Source: Henckelia pumila (lineage: Eukaryota; Streptophyta; Magnoliopsida; Lamiales; Gesneriaceae). From it: DNA of 64,000 nucleotides. Numbering within the stretch: the first letter of the stretch is position 1; each line of letters starts with the position of its first letter. This document shows, piece after piece, positions 48,305 through 59,594 of this stretch. The notes under the pieces were generated by a model, which saw nothing but the letters and a program-made list of their open reading frames with translations, was not told the origin of the DNA and did not search any database. Made by a program: the position numbers and the translations under genes. The stretch spans positions 132,652,930 to 132,716,929 of the forward strand of contig NC_133123.1 in NCBI RefSeq assembly GCF_033568475.1, in the 5' to 3' direction.

Positions 48305-49042
48305 TTATTTTTTCTAGTTTAGATTTTTAATGATAGTGTCGATTATATTTGATATTTAAATCTCATTATTATCATTAATATTAACGAAATATCTTTTAAA
48401 AAAGAAAATCATTAGAGCCCTAGATCAATGATTATTATTTTACAATCAATATAATGATCGTATTCAACATAATATAAAAGAGTTGGTATATATTTTATCA
48501 TGATGTCACATATCCATATCCGTGATATTGATGAATAAAATCTATGTAGAATGAAGAGATATAATTTTGATATAAAATTTAGTATTTTTTTGTTTGTTAG
48601 ATTGAATAAGAGATGTATTTTATAAAATTGATCTGTGAGACCGTGTTATAATACATGGATCAGAGCCTTTGAAATTTGAATGTTAACTTCAATGTCAGGG
48701 GTTTACAGTTTAAAATAGACAATATTAACCATCATTAAACTAAAAATATATAACGAGTTTAGGATGACCCCAACTATCACTTCTTGTAATTTTTATTTTT
48801 CCTTTTCAAGCCTGCAAAAGAAAAAAATAATAATGTAAAGATAAATTATTGTATTCCAAACGAAAAATTCGATCATGCATTGCAACGTGTGAGGTTTCTA
48901 TTGGCTTAAATTATATGGCCCCACATGATTTGATATAGGGCCCACATGATTGGCCAATAAAATACTTCGACGCTACCCATAGTATAGTATCCCATAGGTA
49001 GCATCGACCAATCATGCATCTAATTCAACGTGTAATCCCATT
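48305..49042. other. AT-rich stretch 3' of the MATE pseudogene
   Basis: No gene seen. It includes an inverted pair around 48905-49015 (GGCCCCACATGATT ... GACCAATCATGC, with CTACCCATAGTATAGTATCCCATAGGTAG in the middle) that adjoins hairpin copy 2. Confidence 0.4.
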
Positions 49043-49092
49043 ATTGGTTAAAATCAGTGAGTCCCATGTGGGGTCCACTGATTTCAACCAAT
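49043..49092. repeat. 50-bp hairpin repeat, copy 2
   Basis: ATTGGTTAAAATCAGTGAGT pairs with the complement ending CACTGATTTCAACCAAT. Same length as the copy at 44166-44215. Confidence 0.7.
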
Positions 49093-49697
49093 CAAAATCC
49101 GTCACGCCACCTATAAACTTAACCCTAATTCAGAGCCACTATTTTTAGGCTCAATATCCACAAACCATTTGTCAACTCGCGATTTAGCTATAATTACCTA
49201 CCACAATGGAAGAAGGGACGAATCAAAACACTAAAAGAAATATCGAAAATAAAATCTCAGGCTCGAGTCATTAATCAATCATTAACAAGTAGTACCTGTG
49301 TATCCCAATCAGTTTTGCAAGTGATTACAACGAGTATAATAGTTTGGACAAGTGTGCCCGTCAACATTCCAATCCAAACACCCTACAAAACACACATATC
49401 TTCGTAAAAAATTCGATGCGTGTACATGTAGCATTTTTCTATATAAAAATATTAAGAAAAACCAAATATTATGAAACTGTAATTAGTAACCAACCTGGAC
49501 TTGCAATTTGATAGCATAGCCAAGAAAAACTCCCAGTGGGATTCCAATCAGGTAATAGGAGCACAAATTAACATAAACTACAGTGCTCCGCCATCCCGCC
49601 CCGATTGCAACCCCTTTGAAATTAAGCAGTTCTAACTAAACAATTCATATTTCATTAAACTTTGTGAGACGAATAGTGCGAACATCATTTTGTTCAC

Positions 49698-49700
<3 letters not shown>

Positions 49701-49733
<33 letters not shown>
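49701..49733. repeat. (TA)n microsatellite in a MATE intron
   Basis: About 33 bp of TA repeats in the 49614-49762 intron. Confidence 0.9.
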
Positions 49734-49735
<2 letters not shown>

Positions 49736-50400
49736 ACAAGAAGCCGCAAAGCTTAATTTTACCAGAAAGAACTGGCTGAATGCTGTTAGTAAGCATGGAT
49801 AATGCTAGAAGAGGGGACAAGCGAGCCACTTCCGTCGCTACATCATCACTATTGGTGAAGATGTAAGCTACCTGTCCCCTCAAGAGGAAGAAAACAACAC
49901 ACAGAACGAGTCCGATCGAAAACGACGTCACGACTATCACTGCAATCGACAACTTCGCCGCTTTAGAGTCTCCCCTTCCCAGCTCATTCGCGACACGAAC
50001 ACTACAATTAAACAAGGGAAGCAGAGAAGGTATCGAAATCGATTTTTATGTGGTAATATTAGTATGGAGCATATATATATAAAAACAAATCATATTGGTA
50101 CCTTGCTGCGCCCAAGAAACCAAAAGATATCATCATCTCCCACCCATTGATATTGAGACTGCAAGAAATTATAACATATAGCTAATATGATTACAGGGGA
50201 AAAAAAAAAAAACAAAACCCATAAAGAATCTGGGAAAAACTAGTGCTACCAGATGGACAGCGCGTCGATTTCGACCTCGGCGTTTTTCAAGTTCCCTGTG
50301 AAGAGAATCAATATGGAATTGTACCACACTTCAAGACTGCCACCAATAAATCAAACAAACGAAACAGTCAATAAAACCATTTCCATAAGATTATCAATCT

Positions 50401-50482
50401 TTTTTTTTTTTTTTCTAAGGAATCCGCAGCTGCTACCTTCGATGCGCACAGGGTTCTACTCCACCAACTTGAACATCCCTGG
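50401..50482 (-). mobile_element. 5'-truncated SINE in a MATE intron
   Basis: 82 bp flanked by a perfect 13-bp direct repeat AGATTATCAATCT at 50388-50400 and 50483-50495. On the minus strand the body runs CCAGGGATGTTCAAG ... GTGCGCATCGAAGGTAGCAG ... and ends in about 14 A residues. This is LINE-mobilised retroposition. The body has the style of the 3' half of dicot SINEs; the family name is not certain. Confidence 0.78.
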
Positions 50483-50995
50483 AGATTATCAATCTTGAAC
50501 TGTAGTTCAGTGGCGATCGAGGAATAAAAGATCACTAACCAGACCATGACACCTAGCAGACAAAGAAAGCTTGACAACAGGCCAATGATCTTTGAAAGCC
50601 AAAATCGAAAAACCTCTCCAAGTTTCTTTACATCCTCCACACATGATAAACATAAGTTGGCCGATATTGGGGATCCAGTATGCCAAAATAGTGGATACGG
50701 CGGCACCCGCAATCCCAAACTCATATTTAACAGTCAGAAGCCAGGAGAGAAGAACATGTACGCACAACGAAAAAGCAGCCAGATATGAGATGATCGTGTT
50801 CTTGCTCTGTGATTGTAGGAAAATTTGACAGCTAAACGACGCGACGTAGGAATATATGATGGGGATGAACCAAACAGCAACAGTTCCCGCCATGTTCGCG
50901 ATCCTTTTGTCCTGTCCCAAAGCTTTGAAAATGGAGCCAGCAATTGTGAAAACAGGGAGCATCAAAGTCGATGTTAAGAGCAAAACGACCCATGA

Positions 50996-51809
50996 TGTTG
51001 TAGTATGCTTCTATCAGATTGAATGGGTATAGAGATGAAATCGGATCGAATAGTACAGATCAAATGAGCTCGGTGATCAGATGAGTTCATGGCCCAGATT
51101 GAATATTGGGATCAGATCGATGTGATGGTCAGATGAGTCTTCAGATGAGTTCATGCAGATAGATTGCTCGAGTATTATGACTTGGTTAGAAGTCAGATGA
51201 AGTGTCCGAAAAGCAATACGCTTGCAGGCAGATCGATACAGATCGAAATACGAGGGCAGATCAGACTGATGAATGAAGGCTTATCGGGCTGGACCAGGTT
51301 GACTTTATATTTAGGTCGTAAGTTACTGTTGACCTAAAGCCCAAGATGAAAGTCGGTGTAATTCTCTATATAAGCAGATGGAAGCTGGCCGCAACGAGAA
51401 TAACAAAAAATCAAAATTCTTCAGAATATATTGAGAGAGAAGAAGAAGAGATTTCGGAGGAGAAAACTAAGCGTAGATTGTGACGGGAAGATTCAAGTAT
51501 CAATAGCTTGACTCGTGTCTGTATCTAGCTTGATAGTTTTTCTGAGTCCATCTCTGTAATAAGCTTTGTTCTTGAGCTTGGGTTGTTCTGTTGGTGATTA
51601 ATAAAAGTGTTGTGTTGCTCTCCCGTGAACGTAGGCAAATTCATTGTCGAACCACATAAATACTTGCGTCGTTTAATCGCTTTCGCGTGAGTTGGTTGAT
51701 TGATCTGTGTGCGTTGGTTTTATCTGCTTTCTGGGATTATTGTTCTTATCTGTGTGTTTCGTTTGCTTGGTGAATACTCGATCACCAAATTTCGGATTGA
51801 TTCTTAACA
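50996..51809 (+). repeat. Left LTR of the Copia element
   Basis: 814 bp. It contains a 17-bp local duplication near 51065-51085 (GATCA(A/G)ATGAG repeated) that accounts for its extra length over the right LTR. A TCTATATAAG TATA-like box lies near 51368. Confidence 0.88.
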
Positions 51810-51840
51810 AGTGGCGCCGTCTGTGGGAAACTAAGCAAAG

Positions 51841-51943
51841 ATGGTGGGATCAACGAAGTTTGATATTGAGAAGTTTATGGGCAAGAACGATTTCTCGCTC
51901 TGGAGAATTAAGATGCGGGCAATCCTGATACAACAAGGATTAA
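51841..51943 (+). pseudogene. Copia gag, N-terminal stub
   Basis: Starts at ATG 51841 and reads MVGSTKFDIEKF..NDFSLWRIKMRAILIQQGL, the standard opening of a Tork-type Gag. The frame runs into chromovirus LTR sequence at about 51941. The middle of Gag, about 150-200 residues in related elements (an expectation from the family), is absent on the other side of the nested insertion. Confidence 0.85.
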
Positions 51944-53448
51944 AGCGTAAAGTGCGGATAATTACCTAATCAGAGTTATAGTAAAAGCGCACGCAATAAA
52001 AGCTTAAAGCGTAAAGTGCGGATAATTAAAATACAAGAAATCCAATCGGCAGAATACAACCAACGCTATCACAAGTGTATAAATACTGTTATACAACCAA
52101 ATCGAAGGTTCAGGGTAAATAAATCCCTACCCTCTACAACCTCGCACTCCCCAAGCTCAATCCTGCTGAGAGCCGCCTGGACCGTCCAGCCTCAAACCTG
52201 CCCCGCCACAAGGTACACAATACCCAAACACAGGGGCGTGAGCTAGAACGCTCAATACGAAGCAATGATATAAATACAAATATGCGCACACGGATGATTT
52301 AAAACTCAAGTGAAAACACTTGCTCATGGCGCCGGGAATATACAGTACCGGCTAGAGAGCTACTCCGCGGGGTACTCGTATACTCCATATCAGGGCTGAG
52401 CCAACCCCATCCTGACCCGAATCCAAAACAGGATACAAGTCCCATATGAAAACTGTCATACCTGACTCGAGTCCAAAATGAGATCATCGTTCCCTATGGA
52501 GACTGTCAATGACTCACATCTCTCCGGATGCAGTCACGCGTAAAATCATGTATGTGCTAAGACGGTAAAACATGCTAAAACATAATAAAACATATAACAC
52601 ATACTCATGCAACATATAAGCAAATATATCATGCCGGCTATCTCGGTCAGTACTTACGTACCTCTAACACTGCTGGTCAAACCTAGCTCTGCTGGTCTAG
52701 ACTCCAAGCCTACTAGTCCAGTCTACAAGCTACTACAATGCAAATATCCATGAATCAACAATTAAGCTCTAAAAGCCTTAACTAAGATATTGCATACTCC
52801 TAAATATTTTTAGGATGCCAAAGCTATACCTGCGTCCGTCGTTAGCCTTTTGCTGTCGATAGCCTCAAAACTAGGCCGTAGCTCCGCGATGACGTTTAGA
52901 TCACTAAGCAACTTCCGGATTCCCCGTAGGATGCCAAGATCTCCCTAGATCTGAGTTAGAAGGCTTAGGAATCAGAGAGAATAGAGAAAATTGGTGCGAG
53001 AAAATGAATTCTCGGACCCTCTATTTATAGGCAACGTTCGGAGCCTCTGAACTCGGTTCGGACCATCCGAACTCGATCGGAACCTCCGATCGCACCTTCG
53101 GAGCGTCCGATCGCTCAATATTACGTCAGCCATGACGTCACCTTGCTGACGTAAGAGATGAAGTGTGCCCTGGTCCAGATCAGAGCTTCCGATCTTGCCG
53201 ACGGTGCGTCCGATCTCGATCGGAGCCTCCGATCCTGGCACGGAGCTTCCGATCCACTTCGGATCGTCCGAACTCCTCTTCGGACCGTCCGATCCTGCTG
53301 AAACAATTCAACTAATTCGAGTACTCTGAATCCATTTCTAAAGTCCGTTATCCCAACAGAAACTTACTTAATCATGTTTTACTTAATCTAGGCATGATCA
53401 TATGATTAATTACTCATTAACCACTAATTAGAAATGCGAGTTACTACA
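51941..53448 (-). repeat. 3' LTR of the chromovirus, rearranged outer end
   Basis: Matches 58085-59594 closely, but its first 26 bp or so (TGTAGTGACCCAACC...) are replaced by a second copy of an internal LTR segment (51941-51962, copied from 52003-52027). Confidence 0.88.
53021..53300 (-). promoter_or_regulatory. Chromovirus LTR promoter with palindrome array
   Basis: On the minus strand a TATA box CTATAAATAG (53030-53021) is preceded by about ten copies of a TCGGANNNTCCGA-type palindrome, spaced about 17-20 bp apart, over 53035-53300. The array is interrupted at 53121-53154 by TTACGTCAGC, a central TGACGTCA, and GCTGACGTAA, a set of bZIP/TGA-factor-type sites. The same layout is at 59167-59445. 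Confidence 0.7.
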
Positions 53449-53571
53449 TTCTCCCCCACTTAAGAAATTTCGTCCTCGAAATTTAAGTCTTAGAGAAAAA
53501 CATAAATAGCCAACCAAATGTTCTTTATTACAACTGAACAAGTATAACTCGATACAAAGAAGTACAAAACC

Positions 53572-54885
53572 TCAAAATAACTCGGGGTGCTCGGCTAACA
53601 TCCGGCTCTCCAACTCCCAAGTAGCTTCCTCTGTCCCTCTGCGTTGCCACTGTACCATAACCAACGGTATGCGCTTGTTACGAAATACCTTGTCCTTCCT
53701 GTCAAGAATTCTCAAGGGTTTCTCCACATACGATTGATCTCGATCTACCTTTACCTCGGTCGGATGCAAAATATGCGACTCATCCGCCACATACTGCCTT
53801 AACAAGGACACGTGGAACACATCGTGGATCTCCGAAAGATCGGGTGGTAAGTCCAGACGATAAGCAACATCCCCAACCTTCTCGAGAATCTCAAAAAGAC
53901 CAATAAATCTAGGTGTTAGCTTACCCTTGCGACCAAACCTCATCACCTTCCGGAAAGGTGACACACGCAAGAAAACATACTCTCCTACCTCAAAATGAAG
54001 TGGCCTGCGGTGGGCGTCCGCGTAGCTAGCCTGTCGCTCCTGGGCTGCCTTAATCCTGCATCGGATCAACTCTACTGCATCAATCATCTGCTGAATCATC
54101 TGAGGACCCTCAACCTGACGCTCACCAACCTCATCCCAAAACAAAGGTGTACGACAACGGCATCCATAAAGAGCCTCAAATGGTGCCATGCCAATGCTGC
54201 GATGAAAACTATTGTTGTAGGCGAATTCCACCAAGGGTAAATGATCATGCCATGCTGGACCAAAATCCATCACCTCCGCGCGAAGCATATCCTCTAGAGT
54301 GCAAATAGTACGCTTCGACTGTCCATCCGTCTCTAGATGATAAGCCGTACTTAAGCTCAAAGTAGTACCAAGAGCTCGCTGGAAACTACCCCAAAATCTT
54401 GAGGTGAATCTCGGATCTCTATCGCTGACAATGCTCAATGGAATCCCATGCAATCGAACAATCTCTTGCACATACAATTGCGCCATCCTATCAAAGGTGT
54501 AATCGCAGTTATAGGGAAGAAAATGCGCTGACTTCGACAACCGATCCACGACAACCCAAATAGCATCACAATTCCTGGAAGACATAGGCAAGTGGGTGAC
54601 AAAGTCCATCGTCACATGCTCCCACTTCCATTCAGGAATCTCTAAGCTGTGAAGTAACCCTCCGGGTCGTCTAAACTCTGCCTTGACCTGCTGACACACA
54701 AGGCATCGGGATACAAATTGATAAACGCTGCGCTTCATCCCTTTCCACCAAAATCGAGTGCGAAGATCCTTATACATCTTCATGCTACCTGGATGTACAG
54801 AGAATCGACTACGGTGAGCTTGCGATAAGATCTCATCCCTCAAAGTAGAATCCTCGGGTACCACAACTCGACCAGAAAGACACAA
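53572..54885 (-). pseudogene. Chromovirus integrase and chromodomain
   Basis: The 437-codon frame begins downstream of a frameshift. It contains the zinc-binding region (HPGSMKMYKDLRTRFWW ... CLVCQQVK), the integrase core (MDFVTHLP; SDRDPRFTSRFW) and a C-terminal chromodomain-like block (ILDRKDKVFRNKRIPLVMV ... EEATWELESRM). The third catalytic acid, normally Glu in TDGQSER, is Lys here (TDGQSKRT), which would inactivate integration. A chromodomain in this place marks the chromovirus group, which targets heterochromatin. Confidence 0.88.
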
Positions 54886-56000
54886 CAGACGTCTCCTTGC
54901 AGATGAAAACCAGAAGTATTATCACCATCAGCCAGCCGGGCCAACTTCTGAGTCTTCAGATCATAATTTTGAGCTTCCCGGATTCGTCTGTATAGCGCTG
55001 GCTCTGCAAGCACAGAAGAGACATGAATCCCTTGTTGTTCTTTCTTATGACAAAACGTGAATCCCAAAGAACAACACTCCTCCACTGCCTTCGAAACTGA
55101 ACTGGTACGAAGAGAACTCACATAGACTTTGCGACTAAGCGCATCAGCAACAGGATTTGAAGAACCTGGATGGTACTTGATCTCACAATCGTAATCCTTC
55201 AACAGATCCATCCAACGACGCTGCCTCATGTTCAACTCAGCCTGAGTGAACAGATACTTCAAACTCTTATGATCGGTGAAGATCTCAAATCGTTCTCCGT
55301 ACAAATAGTGACGCCATATCTTAAGAGCAAAGACAATGGCTGCAAGCTCTAAATCATGTACGGGATAGTTCTCCTCATGATTCTTTAGCTGTCTGGAAGC
55401 ATAAGCGATCACGTGGCCATTCTGAGTCAACACACACCCCAAACCCTGGAGAGAAGCATCAGTGAAGACTACAAATCCACCTGATCTAGACGGTAAAGCA
55501 AGAACTGGAGCTGTCGTCAGACGACGTCTCAACTCACGAAAACTATCTTCACAAGCATCAGACCAAACGAAAGAAACTTCTTTCTTCGTCAAATGAGTCA
55601 AAGGCTTAGCTATCTGAGAGAAATTCTCCACAAAACGACGATAGTATCCTGCTAAACCAAGGAAACTACGAATCTCAGAAGCTGTAGTCGGTCGTGACCA
55701 ATTCAAAATAGCCTCTGTCTTGCTAGGATCAAAAGATACGCCATTCTGAGAAATGACATGACCAAGGAACACAACTCGGTCAATCCAGAAGTCACACTTA
55801 CTCAGCTTCGCATACAACTGTCTCTCCCTCAAGACCTGCAGTACAATATAGATATGGTAGGCATGCTCATCCATGCTGCGAGAATACACCAAAATGTCAT
55901 CGATGAACACCACAACGAACTTATCCAGAAAGTCGCGGAAAACTCTATTCATCAGATCCATAAAAACAGCTGGAGCATTCGTTAAACCAAACGGCATCAC
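54840..56000 (-). pseudogene. Chromovirus reverse transcriptase (C-part) and RNase H
   Basis: Contains the catalytic FIDDILVYS, then [10 protein letters not shown], the connection region, and RNase H ([37 protein letters not shown]). It is separated from the upstream RT part by a TAG and from the integrase by a frameshift at about 54885. Confidence 0.88.
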
Positions 56001-56054
56001 TAGAAACTCATAGTGTCCATACCGCGTACAAAATGCTGTCTTAGGAACATCCTC

Positions 56055-56576
56055 CTATCGAACTCGCAACTGATGATACCCAGACCGAAGATCAATCTTC
56101 GAATAGACAGAAGTACTCTGCAACTGATCAAAGAGATCATCTATCCGCGGAAGAGGATACTTATTCTTCACTGTCGCTTGATTCAATTGGCGGTAATCGA
56201 TACACAACCGCATCAAACCATCCTTCTTTTTGACAAACAATATTAGGGCTCCCCATGGAGAAACTCTAGGTCGAATATAACCCTTATCAAGAAGATCTTG
56301 CAATTGCTTCTGCAACTCTTTCATTTCTGATGGTGCCAATCGGTAAGGAGTCCTGGAAATCGGTGTAGTCCCTGACACTAACTCAATGCCAAACTCAATT
56401 TCCCTTACTAGTGGCAAACCTGGAATCTCTTCCGGAAACACATCTGGAAAGTCGCGAACCACTGGTATCTCTCGGATATCTGGCTCTCCTAAGGATGCGT
56501 CAATGGCGTAGATAAGATAGCCTTTCCCGCCAGACTCTAAAGCACGCCGAGCCTTCAGAGCTGAAACCACTGGCAT
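56055..56576 (-). pseudogene. Chromovirus reverse transcriptase, N-part
   Basis: Contains the [13 protein letters not shown] linker, the [17 protein letters not shown] motif and [14 protein letters not shown]. It ends at a TAG where related elements have Glu (RVR-stop-EDVP, at about 56055-56057). A TGA at 56586-56588 separates it from gag-protease. Confidence 0.88.
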
Positions 56577-56585
56577 CGGGGGTCG

Positions 56586-58016
56586 TCAAAAGATACGCCA
56601 ATCCACTATCGCTCGGTAGGTAGTCAATAGATCTATCCCAATGATGCAATCGAAATCCTCCATTGCTAGAATCATTAGGTTAGCACTAAGCTGATGTCCC
56701 TCGAAATCCAAAATACAACCCACAACTAAACGCTTGGCTAAAACCTCGCTCCCCATAGGAGTAGAAACCACTAGCAACACGTCTAAAGGAATAAATGGCA
56801 ATCTATACTTCTTAGCAAAACGTGCTGAGACAAAAGAATGCGATGCACCGGTATCAATTAAAACATATGCAGGAAAACCACATAAACTACATATACCTGC
56901 AATCATCCGATCGCTGTCAGCCTCTGCCTGCTCCTGGTTAAGCGCAAAGACCTGACTCTGGGTACGTGGCCTCAAAGAAGAATGACCCCGAGAAGGAGTC
57001 TGAGTAGGCTGTCTCTGAGATTGCTGCGGATGCTGGCGCTGCTGCGAATACTGCTGCTGGAAAGGTGGCTGCTGGTACTGAGGTGGCTGGACAGATGCCT
57101 GAGAACCTTCGAAACCACTCGCGGCCCCAATCAGCATAGGACAATCTCTCTTCATGTGACCCTCCTGGCCACACTGGAAACATGCAGTGGCCGATCGACC
57201 ACACTGCCCTGGCGAATGTCTGCGTCGGCACTGAATACACCGGTTCGGTCTCTGTCCACCAAAACGATGCACTCCACCAGATCCAGAGGAAGAAGAAGTA
57301 CCTCCTGGCTTCTTGAAGGACTGTCCTCTCGGACCCAAAGGACTAGAGCTCGCTAGCCTGGAAGAAGAAGAGTAAAGTCCCCTGTTCCTCCGAATACTGT
57401 CCTCGGCCTGGCGACAACGGTCCACCAAATCCTCGTAAGTCCCATCGCCGCCCACAGCAACCATACGATGAATGTCAGGGTTCAACCCCTGAAAAAAATG
57501 ATCAAACTTCGCCATAGAACTATCAGCAATATGAGGACAAAAGGGTAGCAGATCAAAGAACTTCTGCTGGTACTCCTCGATCGTCATCGTCCCCAGTCGG
57601 AAACTCAACAACTCACTGGCTTTCGCCTGACGAAGAACTAGAGGAAAATAAAATCTTTGATAAGCAGTACGGAACTCCACCCAAGTAGCTGCACCTCTAG
57701 CTGCTATGAATGGTGCGGAAGTAGATCTCCACCACTTCCTCGCTCTGCCCTCAAGCATAAAGGCAAGAATCTCCATCTTATCCTCAGCCGTGCAACGGAA
57801 CTCCTGGAAGCACTGCTCCATCCTCTCCATCCAATCCTCCGCCTCTTCGGCTATCTCCCCACCCGTCAAAGGCTTCGGGCTAACTTCTTTGAATCTACAC
57901 ATGCTTACTCGCCTGCGCTCCTCGGGCTGTCCCCAACGTCTACGATCATCTGGATCGCCCCAACGACTGCCGTCTATGCTACCATGACTCTTGTAGTAAT
58001 CTGCCATCTGTTGCAC
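56586..58016 (-). pseudogene. Chromovirus gag-protease
   Basis: A 476-codon frame. It has a retrotransposon gag domain (WMERMEQCFQEF; the AYQRFYFPLVLRQ region), a Gln/Ser-rich linker, two Cys-rich units (CIQCRRRHSPGQC and the zinc knuckle CFQCGQEGHMKRDC), and then an aspartic protease with DTGASHSFV and DCIIGIDLL. The start is uncertain (MQQM or the in-frame MADYYKS). The frame itself is open; only the stop at its end interrupts the polyprotein. Confidence 0.9.
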
Positions 58017-58084
58017 AAGAACAGATAATTACTTAATCCGCTTTACGATATTCCCAGTGCAATGCGTCGCTCTGATACCAAAAA

Positions 58085-59594
58085 TGTAGTGACCCAACCT
58101 GGATCCACTACCTAATCAGAGTTATAGTAAAAGCGCACGCAATAAAAGCTTAAAGCGTAAAGTGCGGATAATTAAAATACAACAAATCCAATCGGCAGAA
58201 TACAACCGACGCTATCACAAGTGTATAAATACTGTTATACAACCAAATCGAAGGTTCAGGGTAAATAAATCCCTACCCTCTACAACCTCGCACTCCCCAA
58301 GCTCAATCCTGCTGAGAGCCGCCTAGACCGTCCAGCCTCAAACCTGCCCCGCCACAAGGTACACAATACCCAAACACAGGGGCGTGAGCTAGAACGCTCA
58401 ATACGAAGCAATGATATAAATACAAATATGCGCACACGGATGATTTAAAACTCAAGTGAAAACACTTGCTCATGGCGCCGAGAATATACAGTACCGGCTA
58501 GAGAGCTACTCCGCGGGGTTCTCGTATATTCCATATCAGGGCTGAGCCAACCCCATCCTGACCCGAATCCAAAACAAGATACAAGTCCCATATGGAAACT
58601 GTCATACCTGACTCGAGTCCAAAATGAGATCATCGTTCCCTATGGAGACTGTCAATGACTCACATCTCTCCGGATGCAGTCACGCGTAAAATCATGTATG
58701 TGCTAAGACGGTAAAACATGCTAAAACATAATAAAACATATAGCACATACTCATGCAACATATAAGCAAATATATCATGCCGGCTATCTCGGTCAGTACT
58801 TACGTACCTCTAACACTGCTGGTCAAACCTAGCTCTGTTGGTCTAGACTCCAAGCCTACTAGTCCAGTCTACAAGCTACTACAATGCAAATATCCATGCA
58901 TCAACAATTAAGCTCTAAAAGCCTTAACTAAGCTATTGCATACTCCTAAATATTTTTAGGATGCCAAAGCTATACCTGCGTCCGTCGTTAGCCCTTTGCT
59001 GTCGATAGCCTCAAAACTAGGCCGTAGCTCCGCGACGACGTCTAGATCACTAAGCCACTTCCGGATTCCCCGTAGGATGCCTAGATCTCCCTAGATCTGA
59101 GTTAGAAGGCTTAGGAATCAGAGAGAAGAGAGGAAATTGGTGCGAGAAAATGAATTCTCGGACCCTCTATTTATAGGCAACGTTCGGAGCCTCCGAACCC
59201 GGTTCGGACCGTCCGAACTCGATCGGAACCTCCGATCGCACCTTCGGAGTGTCCGATCGCTCAATATTACGTCAGCCATGATGTCACCTTGCTGACGTAA
59301 GCGATGACGTGTGCCCTGGTCCAGATCGGAGCTTCCGATCTTGCCGACGGTGCGTTCGATCTCGATCGGAGCCTCCGATCCTGGCACGGAGCTTCCGATC
59401 CACTTCGGATCGTCCGAACTCCTCTTCGGACCGTCCGATCTTGCTGAACCAATTCAACTAATTCGAGTACTCTGAATCCATTTCTGAAGTCCGTTATCCC
59501 AACAGAAACTTACTTAATCATGTTTTACTTAATCTAGGCATGATCACATGATTAATTACTCATTAACCACTAATTAGAAATGTGGGTTACTACA
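58085..59594 (-). repeat. 5' LTR of the chromovirus, intact ends
   Basis: 1510 bp. In plus orientation it starts TGTAGTGACC and ends GGTTACTACA. TATA box at 59176-59167 and palindrome array at 59181-59445. The central TGACGTCA of the other LTR reads TGATGTCA here. Confidence 0.9.

Larger units (their letters stand above)
49198..50995 (-). pseudogene. MATE (DETOXIFICATION) transporter, main part, disrupted
   Basis: MATE proteins are 12-helix H+- or Na+-coupled exporters of metabolites at the plasma membrane or tonoplast. Minus-strand exons: 50995-50540, 50336-50250, 50158-50102, 50001-49763, 49613-49495, 49382-49296 and a probable last exon 49230-49198. They encode WVVLLLTSTLMLPVF, LGQDKRIANMAG, the long helical part, VWYNSILILFTGNLKNAEV, LNINGWEMMISFGFLGAA, SVRVANELGRGDSKAAK, GVAIGAGWRSTVVYVN and KTDWDTQ. 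All junction phases agree. Two lesions: a Copia element inserted at 50995/50996 separates it from the 5' exons, and one extra base at about 50554 (before GVMV) shifts the frame. A SINE piece sits in the 50337-50539 intron. It is therefore a pseudogene in this assembly. Confidence 0.9.
51941..59594 (-). mobile_element. Nested Tekay-like chromovirus (Ty3)
   Basis: Minus-strand element within the Copia gag. The 5' LTR is 58085-59594 and the 3' LTR ends at 53448 and runs to about 51941. The primer-binding site TGGTATCAGAGCGA (tRNA-iMet type) is at 58080-58067, next to the 5' LTR; a polypurine tract (GTGGGGGAGAA) adjoins 53448. Order: gag, protease, reverse transcriptase, RNase H, integrase, chromodomain. 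The outer end of the 3' LTR is rearranged and no TSD is found. Pol has two in-frame stops and one frameshift, so the copy is inactive. Confidence 0.92.

Noticed and set aside
44166-49092. CRISPR-like or tandem array in the 44-49 kb region
   Set aside because: Only two copies 4.9 kb apart, no spacers; plant nuclear DNA.
53995-58028. Plus-strand ORFs over the chromovirus (for example 55758-55985, 56982-57356)
   Set aside because: Antisense shadows of gag and pol on the minus strand.
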